From NCBI GenBank assembly GCA_033032175.1, contig CM065329.1:11600985-11664984 (forward strand): a DNA stretch of 64,000 nt. The letters are read 5' to 3'. Below, piece after piece: positions 46,368 to 56,414 of the stretch. Source of the stretch: Saturnia japonica. Lineage: Eukaryota; Arthropoda; Insecta; Lepidoptera; Saturniidae. Positions within the stretch are counted from its first letter, which is position 1. The number at the start of each line of letters is the position of its first letter. The notes beneath the pieces are model-generated. The model saw only the letters and a program-made list of their open reading frames with translations, had not been told where the DNA came from and did not search any database. Position numbers and translations under genes: made by a program.

Positions 46368-48482
46368 GTAAGTACCCGTCAGATTAACTCGTAAATTTTT
46401 TTTTATTCAATAAATAGCAAACAGGCATGTGGTAACACTGCAGCTTATAAGTAAAAGACAAATAAAAAAAAGAAGGATTTTAAGGAGTTTTCTGGTGTAA
46501 CTTCAAACTTAATAAATCTGTCTGTATATGTTTTTTTCCTTCAAAATTATTGGTTTGGAACGTATATTTTCCTAAATAGGACACATTATGAATATGACAT
46601 TAAATTTTGTTGTTTGTCTTTGTTTGTATGTTCGGATTTAACTCAAACACGCCAAGTACATAATATGGAGTTGCATATTATGATTACAGTAAAAATTTGC
46701 GCAAATGACTTTTTTATAACTCGCCAAGTTACCAAATTAAGCTAGCTGCGGAATACGAGGATAGCCTTTTTGATGACGTCACCTGGTCTGCTGATTACTT
46801 TAAGTAGATACTAAGAAACAATCGATAGCCAAATAATCAATCGATAGTAGTTTTAACAAAACAGTCGATACTATTGGATTCGCAAAGAAACTATGTTTTA
46901 TAAACACTACATCACTATTATTTATAATATACCCCTACTACATGTTTTTACTAGCATCTTTACTAGCTCATAACAATTATGCTTGTAGTAATTCTAAATC
47001 ACGATAATTCTTCAAACAGGAAATATTATCGTTACTGCTTAGCCCCTTTAAATAATGCCGTAACAATACGTTATAATCAACGTCACAAATAAGATTTTTG
47101 CTTTGCAAATATATAGGTATAAATAACTTAACATAAATAAACGATAAATTTACACTTGAGTGCAACTTAATATTCTTTATTATTTCCTGTAGATAATTAG
47201 CTTATGTTATAGTTGCTAATGAGGTTATGTTAGGAATGTATTAATTAAGTTTTAAACCGTAGACAGAGAAGGAAACATTATAACAGATCGTATAACCAGG
47301 TATGACTTTATATCAAGATTTAGACATGTGTTAAAATTTTATCCAGTTTCCTTAAAATTTACCATGCACCAAAAAATACTGTTCAATGTCAGATGTACAA
47401 TAAAAGGTTAATAAATAAACTTCATTCTCGTTTGAAAAAACCACGATAAAACTATCTCAACTTCGACTATTTTGATAGTTACAGCGCTTTTAGCACCAAA
47501 AAAGCGCGCAAAGTGCTAGAGAGAGAAAATTCATAGCCCGTTCTCTTTTGCTCTTCACATTTTTTGTATATCGTTCTTTTAGTTCGTAGTGAAAGAGTAA
47601 GCAATCTCCCTACCTCTTTTCGTTGTTCCCTCTCCGTTTTAAAATGTTATAATAATTCTATTTTAATTATTTTTATATTGAATATAAATCTTATATAAAA
47701 TATATTACCTACAACATAAACTCGTATATTACAAACAAACGTGAAAAAAAATATTAGAATCTTATGAGTAAGTAAGTAAAGACTAATATAAATATACAAA
47801 CTTTGCCTGATTGTAATAGCAGTATAGGTATAGACAGACGTAAATATACACTATGGATAAAGAATTTATATACTTTTTATTATTAATATAATTTTACAAT
47901 TATATGGTTTATTTAAATTAAAATATTTATTCAATCTCGAAATAATATGGAAATTTTTTTTAAATATTTAAAGTGATTATGCGTGCAGTACCTTACACGT
48001 GTAAAGTAATGAAACTTCTTAAAAAGGAAAATGCGGAAAGCTTATAATTTGTATTACTTAAACAATGTATAGCTGTCTTTCTCTTTATATCTGTCTTTTC
48101 TCTCGTGTAACGAAATGTGACTAAACGTGACGCTCAAATTTCACTCTCGATTCTCGTCCAATTATCGAATCGCCGCCAAAGAAGCTTCACTTTAAAAATA
48201 TATCAGTAAAAATTTACTGTTCGGGCATGCGTGACATTGCGACATGAGCGACATTTAATGGTTTTTAGTTATTTAAAATAAGAATTGATAACTTAAAAGA
48301 CTAAAATAAATCTACTTCTAAGGTACACCAGTAAATGGAGTTAAAATAAATACAATTACGCCCCAAAATGTATCCATCCATCCATCTCTCTACGTTATAT
48401 CTTTCTTTTCTCCCATGTAACTCAATTATTATCGTTAAAAAAAAATTAACGTAAAAAAGAAAAAATAGTGACAGGTACTTAC

Positions 48483-48531
48483 CGCACAGCGCCTCGAAGA
48501 CACTCGGCGGGGGCATGTGATTGTATGACAT
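48483..48531 (-). CDS. candidate first coding exon, possibly of the ARID5-like gene
   Basis: Minus-strand ATG at 48531 (second in-frame ATG at 48516) reads MSYNHMPPPSVFEALCG and exits in phase 1 at a consensus GTAAGT donor. Vertebrate ARID5B starts with a short peptide leading to a CG-HGPY motif, and this exon also ends in Cys-Gly at about the same distance. Against it, I could not find the expected next exon (HGPY..FYKAF and the BAH-like core) between 19.8 and 48.4 kb. A TATAAAA-like run lies just upstream. Confidence 0.35.
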
Positions 48532-49009
48532 TAAACTTTTGTTTTTATATCTCTTTATTTATCATCGCGACGTGCGCGCCTAGTGGTAAGCAGATCTAAT
48601 GTATCATCGATACGTGTTCAATTCGCTGACTTCACGGATAAATATAAAAAACGAATAAAATTTATTAAAAGCCGTTGTACGAATAGAAAAAAAACTCTAG
48701 AGGTGTCGTGGGAGTGGGACACCCGCCCGGTAGTAGACAAGTTCCTTTCACTATAGTATTATATATTATATTATAGTACAAGTGGTCGATGGTTTGAGTC
48801 TCGTTAATATAGAATTTAAGATTTTAAAAGAATATCAATCCAATTTTAATCCATCCAATCAATAACGGGCTTCTGTTTACAAGATTTCATAAAAATTGTT
48901 GAACATCACAACTCCTTAAACACTCTCTTCTAAGTAAATAGTTCGAATATTTAATATTTATAATCTGCTAATACTATACTGCGTTTTTTATTCCCCCGCG
49001 ACGCAACGG

Positions 49010-49395
49010 AGTAAACTTGAAAATTATCTTGCCACATTCATTTTCGCCCAATGATCGAAATTCGACCAGCGACTTATTAATCATAGACTATTTTCTGTTT
49101 GACGTTTGCAGTATGAACCTAAACAATATGAATATTATATCACTTGCTGTCATTTTTCATTGAGTGACAATGTCAATATTTTAGGGGGTCTAAGTTCAAT
49201 GGCACTGGTCCGGTTAGTATTCGCAGTATTCATTTATTTAATTTAGTATATTAGTAACAGATATTAGATATTATAGATAAATGTTAGCTTTCTGCACTCC
49301 TTTTCGATATAAACTTTAACCATGCCAAATCTCACAGTCTTCCGTGCACGCAATTTTCTAAATGGGGTACAAAGTTTTTGCTTCACGTATTAATA
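49010..49395 (-). repeat. family E repeat, copy 2
   Basis: Inverted copy of 16715-17060, ending where the duplicated block begins (49398). Confidence 0.7.
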
Positions 49396-50463
49396 TAATG
49401 ATTGTAAGAATTTATATACTATATTGAAAGGTTTTTATTTATTTATTGAAATATTATGTGTTATTCAACATACACGATCATTTAGTATTATCATTACATA
49501 ATTCAGGAAACTCTAAATGAAAATGTTCAATAAATGGTTCAATGTTTTCTGAAAAATCTTATCGATATTATAATATCCATACCGGTTTACGATTAGCAAT
49601 AAAACGCACTCTAATTCATATTTCATCATAAATTGAATGAGTTCTATTTAAACTTGCGAAAATTAATCAGTTCAGAACTTAAAGCCCCCCCCCCCCCCCC
49701 CCCGTTCCGCAGTTGCACTCCCGATTTCATTAGAACAATGTCCCCGTAGCCTCATTGATAACGTTCAGCGTGCGTTGATAAGCGATTATTTTTATACCAA
49801 AGGCGATACACTGCCGGTCGAAGAAACTAGATAAACTTTGGGCCTGTTACATATTAATTATCGTTGAAAAACATCTAACGAGGTGGGTAAGACCGTCTGT
49901 TGGCATGGCGACGCACACTGGGCTGAAAATAAATTACCGCTAGAGGAAATATGATTTTAATATTATTATTTTTTTTTCGTTTATCACAAAAACTTTTTAT
50001 GTACTTTGATTTAGACCTTAATTATAAGACTTGATGTATATCTTAGTTTTAAATAATGCGTAGTTAAGTAAAAAAACGAATTATTGTTTTATGGAAGCTG
50101 AACTTTAATTAGACACTGTTGCTTCATCTTAAAACATGTGTTAAAGTAAATTAATACATTTTAAATTGAGTTTAATGTACCTACCTACTTCTGTGCCAAA
50201 TTCGGGTGGTTGTAAAACAAGCAGAGGGACGCACTAGGAAAATGTAGTATAGTAGAGGGATGAGCTATCACTGAGATCTATCAATCAATGTAAGATTCAG
50301 CTCTAGATATTAAGATAAAAATAATTTAATGTTAAAATATAAATAAACTTGAGCAAACCCTATAAGCTTCAGTATGTATGCGTCGAGCGGAGAAATTACC
50401 TCGATTGTACATTGATATTTATACGGTTGGCTGTCGAAGCGTTGTAGCTCGGAAACTAACCAC

Positions 50464-50489
50464 TTATTATGATTATGTAATCATAATAA
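50464..50489. repeat. perfect palindrome, 12-bp arms
   Basis: TTATTATGATTA, TG, TAATCATAATAA. Kept intact in the other copies at 52887-52912 and 56035-56060. Confidence 0.9.
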
Positions 50490-50714
50490 AAATATCGATT
50501 TCTATGTATTTCTTTATTGAATTCGATTAGATTTCATTCGCGTTCTAAGTTTGTAAGCAGATCACCTTCACTTCTGTGTTTTCTGTCAGATCGTTATGCA
50601 TTACTTGAGGAATATACAAGCAAAAACTCTAACTTGTTTAAAAGCAATGTTAGTTTGAAAATTTAACAACTGATTTCTTTCAGTATTTTTTTTCTTTTAT
50701 CGCCACTGCCTATA

Positions 50715-50807
50715 ATGGATTTACTAATAAAATGTATGAATAAATATTATTATTCTTTGGCCTTGCCGCTTACCATGGTCAGTGCCGTCTCTGCTTTTAT
50801 TTCCTAA
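50715..50807 (+). pseudogene. small transmembrane ORF, broken copy (U1)
   Basis: Same frame as the copies at 53140, 56289 and 59017, but a 1-bp loss at the F-I-S codons puts a stop after 30 codons. Confidence 0.3.
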
Positions 50808-50934
50808 CATTAATAATGCAATTTACTTTTGGTAAGTAGTGACGTTTAGTATTTTTTAGCCTCTATAGATTGCGTTTTAGGATCTTTTATGTTCACGTTA
50901 TCGTAATGTCACTAAACGTTAAAGATTAGAAATT

Positions 50935-51168
50935 TTGTTATTTAATTACGAGTTTCATTATGCCCGGAATCTGAAATTTGCACCTTCGTTTAGGTCGCCT
51001 TATCACGATGAGGGACGTTTTTTGATGAAGCTCGACGGTAAAAGTGGGCATACTTGTTATACCTTTGCATACTCCTTCGGGGATTACAGGCGTGAGCATA
51101 TATATATGGACCAAAACCTTACTTCAAAATACATGACAAACATTTTCACTAGGAGGGATACAATATAA
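50935..51168 (+). repeat. SINE-like fragment between block U1 and the THAP gene
   Basis: Shares TCATTATGCCCG, a TGTTATACCTTTGCATACTC segment and GGGGATTACAGGCGTGAG with 3180-3330. The 77-codon frame across it is not protein-like. Confidence 0.45.
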
Positions 51169-51196
51169 ATATAGTAATTATTATGACTATATCTAC

Positions 51197-51634
51197 CTTA
51201 GTTGGATTAGCTGCTTTCTTCAGTCTTTTCAAACCACCTTTTGTATCATAAAAATATTGCGCTTCAAAGTGAATTGAGCAAAGTACGCTCCGGCTTGATG
51301 GTTTCCAAAACTCATCTAGCCGTGCTCTTTGTATGACTTTCATCCAGTCCGATTTTCTATTTTCATCAGCTGGGAAACTAAAATTACAAAGGTTCTAACA
51401 CAAAAATAGTAAGTATTCTACACGAGTATTAAAAAAATAAATGGGTAAAATTTTCGATGAAAATAAAATGGCAACACTTAAAAAATGGACGCGTCATTTT
51501 CTAAATGTAAAATAAATTAAACAATTAAATAAATATACTTTAGAATGCGCTACTTACTGATGAAATGTGACCCCATCCTGTTTTTTTATAATCCCTGCAG
51601 CATTTTTACATGTAGGAACAACACAAGACGTCAT
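51197..51634 (-). CDS. THAP zinc-finger domain protein, two 5' exons
   Basis: Exon 1 is 51558-51634 (ATG at 51634), exon 2 is 51197-51377; both have GT-AG borders and the phase-2/phase-1 join gives FHHFP. The protein starts MTSCVVPTCKNAAG, then FHHFPADENRKSDWMKV, FWKPSSRSVLCSIHFEAQYF and KKAANPTK. All marks of a THAP (C2CH) finger are present: Cys4 and Cys9, the FHxFP motif, the central Trp, Cys-x2-His and a closing xxPT (AANPT for the usual AVPT). THAP domains bind DNA and occur in host regulators and in P-element-type transposases. Exon 2 ends in phase 0 at a GTAGAT donor; later exons are uncertain. The promoter side carries a palindrome at 51712-51736. Confidence 0.85.
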
Positions 51635-51711
51635 TTTAAAATTAAAATTGGCACTTGTACAATACGTCACGACACGCTACTTACAAAGGAGTGACTAATC
51701 GCAACAACGTC

Positions 51712-51736
51712 AAACCACTCTATTTAAGAGTGGTTT
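51712..51736. repeat. perfect hairpin palindrome upstream of the THAP start
   Basis: AAACCACTCT, ATTTA, AGAGTGGTTT: 10-bp arms, 5-nt loop, 78 bp upstream of the THAP ATG. Exact copy at 54878-54902. Confidence 0.9.
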
Positions 51737-53139
51737 TTGTATCTTCAGTTTTATGTGCGTTCGCGGTTTCTGGTTTTTTCTGTATTCCGAGTATGAATAT
51801 AATGATTGTAAGAATTTATATACTATATTGAAGGGTTTTTATTTATTTATTGAAATATTATGTGTTATTCAACATACACGATCATTTAGTATTATCATTA
51901 CATAATTCAGGAAACTCTAAAATGAAAATGTTCAATAAATGGTTCAATGTTTTCTGAAAAAATCTTATCGATAGTTATAATATCCTATACCGGTTTACGA
52001 TTAGCAATAAAAAACGCACTCTAATTCATATTTCATCGTAAATTGAATGAGTTCTATTTAAACTTGCGAAAATTAATCAGTTCAGAACTTAACAACCCTG
52101 CCTCTCCCCCCTCCGCGCCCCCCGTTCCGCAGTCGCACTCCCGATTTCATTAGAACAATGTCCCCGTAGCCTCATTGATAACGTTCAGCGTGCGTTGATA
52201 AGCGATTATTTTTATACCAAAGGCGATACACTGCCGGTCGAAGAAACTAGATAAACTTTGGGCCTGTTACATATTAATTATCGATGAGAAACATCTAACG
52301 AGGTGGGTAAGACCGTCTGTTGTGGCATGGCGACGCACACTGGGCTGAAAATAAATTACCGCTAGAGGAAATATGATTTTATTTATTATTTTTTTTTCCG
52401 TTTATCACAAAAACTTTTTATGTACTTTGATTTAGACCTTAATTATAAGACTTGATGTATATCTTAGTTTTAAATAATGCGTAGTTAAGTAAAAAAACGA
52501 ATTATTGTTTTATGGAAGCTGAACTTTAATTAGACACTGTTGCTTCATCTTAAAACATGTGTTAAAGTAAATTAATACATTTTAAATTGAGTTTAATGTA
52601 CCTACCTACTTCTGTGCCAAATTCGGGTGGTTGTAAAACAAGCAGAGGGACGCACTAGGAAAATGTAGTATAGTAGAGGGATGAGCTATCACTGAGATCT
52701 ATCAATCAATGTAAGATTCAGCTCTAGATATTTTAAGATAAAAATAATTTAATGTTAAAATATAAATAAACTTGAGCAAACCCTATAAGCTTCAGTATGT
52801 ATGCGTCGAGCGGAGAAATTACCTCGATTGTACATTGATATTTATACGGTTGGCTGTCGAAGCGTTGTAGCTCGGAAACTAACCACTTATTATGATTATG
52901 TAATCATAATAAAAATATCGATTTCTATGTATTTCTTTATTGAATTCGATTAGATTTCATTCGCGTTCTAAGTTTGTAAGCAGATCACCTTCACTTCTGT
53001 GTTTTCTGTCAGATCGTTATGCATTACTTGAGGAATATACAAGCAAAAACTCTAACTTGTTTAAAAGCAATGTTAGTTTGAAAATTGTAACAACTGATTT
53101 CTTTCAGTATTTTTTTTCTTTTATCGCCACTCGCCTATA

Positions 53140-53265
53140 ATGGATTTACTAATAAAATGTATGAATAAATATTATTATTCTTTGGCCTTGCCGCTTACCA
53201 TGGTCAGTGCCGTCTCTGCTTTTATTTCCCTAACATTAATAATGCAATTTACTTTTGGTAAGTAG
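53140..53265 (+). CDS. small transmembrane ORF, copy I
   Basis: 41 codons: MDLLIKCMNKYYYSLALPLT, then MVSAVSAFISLTLIMQFTFG and K. A charged start followed by an uninterrupted hydrophobic stretch of about 25 residues looks like a signal anchor. The last codons overlap a GTAAGT donor (53258). If spliced to the acceptor at 53404 the protein would end FTFARACRRNQRASFLL. I recognise no family. Four copies exist; I, II and III are open, the difference between CTA and TTA is silent, and Ser/Phe differs once. Confidence 0.3.
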   Translation: MDLLIKCMNKYYYSLALPLTMVSAVSAFISLTLIMQFTFGK

Positions 53266-53404
53266 TGACGTTTAGTATTTTTTAGCCTCTATAGATTGCG
53301 TTTTAGGATCTTTTATGTTCACGTTATCGTAATGTCACTAAACAAAGAGTTTAAAGATTTACGAAATGTTTTTGGTTTATTTATTACTGGTTTTATTTTT
53401 GCAG

Positions 53405-53600
53405 CTCGGGCATGCCGCAGAAATCAGCGAGCATCATTTCTGTTGTGATAGTTACCAGCGCGACGAGGCAGCTAGTTTTTTGTGGCAAGCCCGGCGGGTT
53501 AGACAACCTCGGCCATGTCGCCGGCATAGTGTGTAGTAGCCTCGAAATTACAATCGATATTACTGTTTTATTCCAATATGTAACAATGAAATACTGATAC
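53405..53600 (+). other. GC-rich exon-like segment after a strong acceptor, unit I
   Basis: Preceded by TTACTGGTTTTATTTTTGCAG, a consensus acceptor. All three frames and the minus strand are open over 14-60 codons here, so direction cannot be set from ORFs. Copies at 56554 and 59282 carry an extra T (GCCGCTAGA) that breaks two of these frames. Confidence 0.3.
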
Positions 53601-54270
53601 ACTGATGATTACTGATATGCTAAGCTTAGAATATACATAATACCAATACATGCTTTATGACAAATGTACCTGAGGATCCACCAATCGATGTGACTAAGCC
53701 GACTTGAAGCGAGAACAACGAAAGGTCCTATCACCATAATCTTTGATAATTTATCTATGTGACATATCCTTTCCACATTTATTTATTTATTTTAATGAAT
53801 ACTCCAACAACATTAAACAGTATTATTATAATTACAGATAAACTGTAGTATGCCCGATGCGTGTGTTACTTAAAGGAGTATACAGCATTTCCCATAGCTT
53901 CATACATTGATACATAAAAATATATTAATCAACACAAAGCAAATTTAAAATTAATTAGTATAGCAATACATGAAACCATGCATCTTAACTGTCTGTAACC
54001 ATTATAAAACAGCGTAATGACTGTTAAGAAATAGGCAATTCATTAGTTTCATTAGTCACCAAAAACTAGAAAACTCTTATATCACAATGACTAAAAAATA
54101 ATAAACTAAAGTTTTCGATAAGTCGTATCATACTACATTATCGTAACATAATACGTTGTAATTATAGCGATAAGGAGCTAAATATCATGATAATTAATTT
54201 CAAACCTACTTTGGAGTTATCGATCAATCATAGACTGAGAGATTAACAGCTACACTTTATACAATTTACA

Positions 54271-54291
54271 GGCTGAAGGGCCCAGTATAAG
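54271..54291 (+). other. possible 20-bp microexon
   Basis: TTATACAATTTACAG | GCTGAAGGGCCCAGTATAAG | GTGAGT has good acceptor and donor sequences 20 bp apart. It is unchanged at 57421-57441 and 60145-60165. Part of the putative plus-strand transcript, if any. Confidence 0.25.
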
Positions 54292-54725
54292 GTGAGTTTA
54301 GATAAAAATAATTTCAATTTTTAACTTTGTTATTTAAACCGATGAAAAATCTCATACAATATTTGTGAAGTCTTTAAATCTAAATTGATTTACTTAACCA
54401 GTTTATTCGATAGAGACTTTTTTGTTTTACATTTTATATTTAGCCTGGAAAATAAATACTAAAAAATTATGTTGGAGATGATTGATTGTACCAGAATTTC
54501 TAAAGCTATTTGAAACACGTAAAACAACACTGTCCCTATAGTTTGACCTTCTTCTTCTTAACTTATTTTATCAAAATAGTAAATTCTACACGAGTATTAA
54601 AAAAATAAATGGGTAAAATTTTCGATGAAAATAAAATGGCAACACTTAAAAAATGGACGCGTCATTTTCTAAATGTAAAATAAATTAAACAATTAAATAA
54701 ATATACTTTAGAATGCGCTACTTAC

Positions 54726-54801
54726 TGATGAAATGTGACCCCATCCTGTTTTTTTATATCCCTGCAGCATTTTTACATGTAGGAACAACACAAGACGTCA
54801 T
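54726..54801 (-). pseudogene. THAP exon 1, duplicated and broken
   Basis: Same as 51558-51634 except for loss of one A in the GGGATTATAAAA region. The frame now stops after MTSCVVPTCKNAAGI. Exon 2 was not duplicated, so this copy has no partner. Confidence 0.85.
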
Positions 54802-56288
54802 TTTAAATTAAAATTGGCACTTGTACAATACGTCACGACACGCTACTTACAAAGGAGTGACTAATCGCAACAACGTCAAACCACTCTATTTAAGAGTGGT
54901 TTTTGTATCTTCAGTTTTATGTGCGTTCGCGGTTTCTGGTTTTTTCTGTATTCCGAGTATGAATATAATGATTGTAAGAATTTATATACTATATTGAAGG
55001 GTTTTTATTTATTTATTGAAATATTATGTGTTATTCAACATACACGATCATTTAGTATTATCATTACATAATTCAGGAAACTCTAAAATGAAAATGTTCA
55101 ATAAATGGTTCAATGTTTTCTGAAAAAATCTTATCGATAGTTATAATATCCTATACCGGTTTACGATTAGCAATAAAAAACGCACTCTAATTCATATTTC
55201 ATCGTAAATTGAATGAGTTCTATTTAAACTTGCGAAAATTAATCAGTTCAGAACTTAACAACCCTGCCTCTCCCCCCTCCGCGCCCCCCGTTCCGCAGTC
55301 GCACTCCCGATTTCATTAGAACAATGTCCCCGTAGCCTCATTGATAACGTTCAGCGTGCGTTGATAAGCGATTATTTTTATACCAAAGGCGATACACTGC
55401 CGGTCGAAGAAACTAGATAAACTTTGGGCCTGTTACATATTAATTATCGATGAGAAACATCTAACGAGGTGGGTCAGACCGACTGTTGTTGGCATGGCGA
55501 CGCACACTGGGCTGAAAATAAATTACCACTAGAGGAAATATGATATTAATTTTTTTTTCCTTTTCTACAAAATCTTTTTATGTACTTTGATTTAGACCTT
55601 AATTATAAGACTTTTGATGTATATCTTATTTTTAAATAATGCATAGATAAGTAAAAAAACGAATTATCGTTGTATGGAAGCTGAACTTTAATTAGACCCT
55701 GTTTCTTCATCTTAACACATGTGTTCTAAAGTAAATTAATACATTTTAAATTGAGTTTAATGTACCTACCTACTTCTGTGCCAAATTCGGGTGGTTGTAA
55801 AACAAGCAGAGGGACGCACTAGGAAAATGTAGTATAGTAGAGGGATGAGCTATCACTGAGATCTATCAATCAATGTAAGTTTCAGTTCTAGATATTTTAA
55901 TGTTAAAATATAAACAAACGTGAGCAAACCCTATAAGCTTCAGTATGTATGCGTCGAGCGGAGAAATTACCTCGATTGTACATTGATATTTATACGGTTG
56001 GCTGTCGAAGCGTTGTAGCTCGGAAACTAACCACTTATTATGATTATGTAATCATAATAAAAATATCGATTTCTATGTATTTCTTTATTGAATTCGATTA
56101 GATTTCATTCGCGTTCTAAGTTTGTAAGCAGATCACCTTCACTTCTGTGTTTTCTGTCAGATCGTTATGCATTACTTGAGGAATATACAAGCAAAAACTC
56201 TAACTTGTTTAAAAGCAATGTTAGTTTGAAAATTTTAACAACTGATTTCTTTCAGTATTTTTTTTTCTTTTATCGCCACTTGCCTATA

Positions 56289-56414
56289 ATGGATTTACTA
56301 ATAAAATGTATGAATAAATATTATTATTCTTTGGCCTTGCCGCTTACCATGGTCAGTGCCGTCTTTGCTTTTATTTCCTTAACATTAATAATGCAATTTA
56401 CTTTTAGTAAGTAG
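56289..56414 (+). CDS. small transmembrane ORF, copy II
   Basis: As copy I with VFAF for VSAF; the base before the donor is A (TTTTA|GTAAGT), changing the unspliced end to FTFSK. Spliced to 56554 it would stop after TRACR. The in-frame extension upstream to 56088 is probably leader. Confidence 0.3.
   Translation: MDLLIKCMNKYYYSLALPLTMVSAVFAFISLTLIMQFTFSK

Larger units (their letters stand above)
49398..50900 (+). repeat. block U1 of the nested duplication
   Basis: From AATGATTGTAAGAATTTATA to ATCGTAATGTCACTAAACGT. Recurs at 51801-53340 and 54966-56490; the last part recurs at 59003-59220. U1 differs from the others by a 19-base poly-C (49685-49703) where they have CCTGCCTCTCCCCCCTCCGC, and by several 1-bp losses. 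Confidence 0.92.
51402..54572 (+). repeat. duplication unit I
   Basis: About 3.17 kb, tandem with unit II (offset 3168 near the left edge, 3149-3150 near the right). It begins inside the THAP intron, so it carries THAP exon 1 but not exon 2. By eye almost every base is shared with unit II. Confidence 0.92.
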
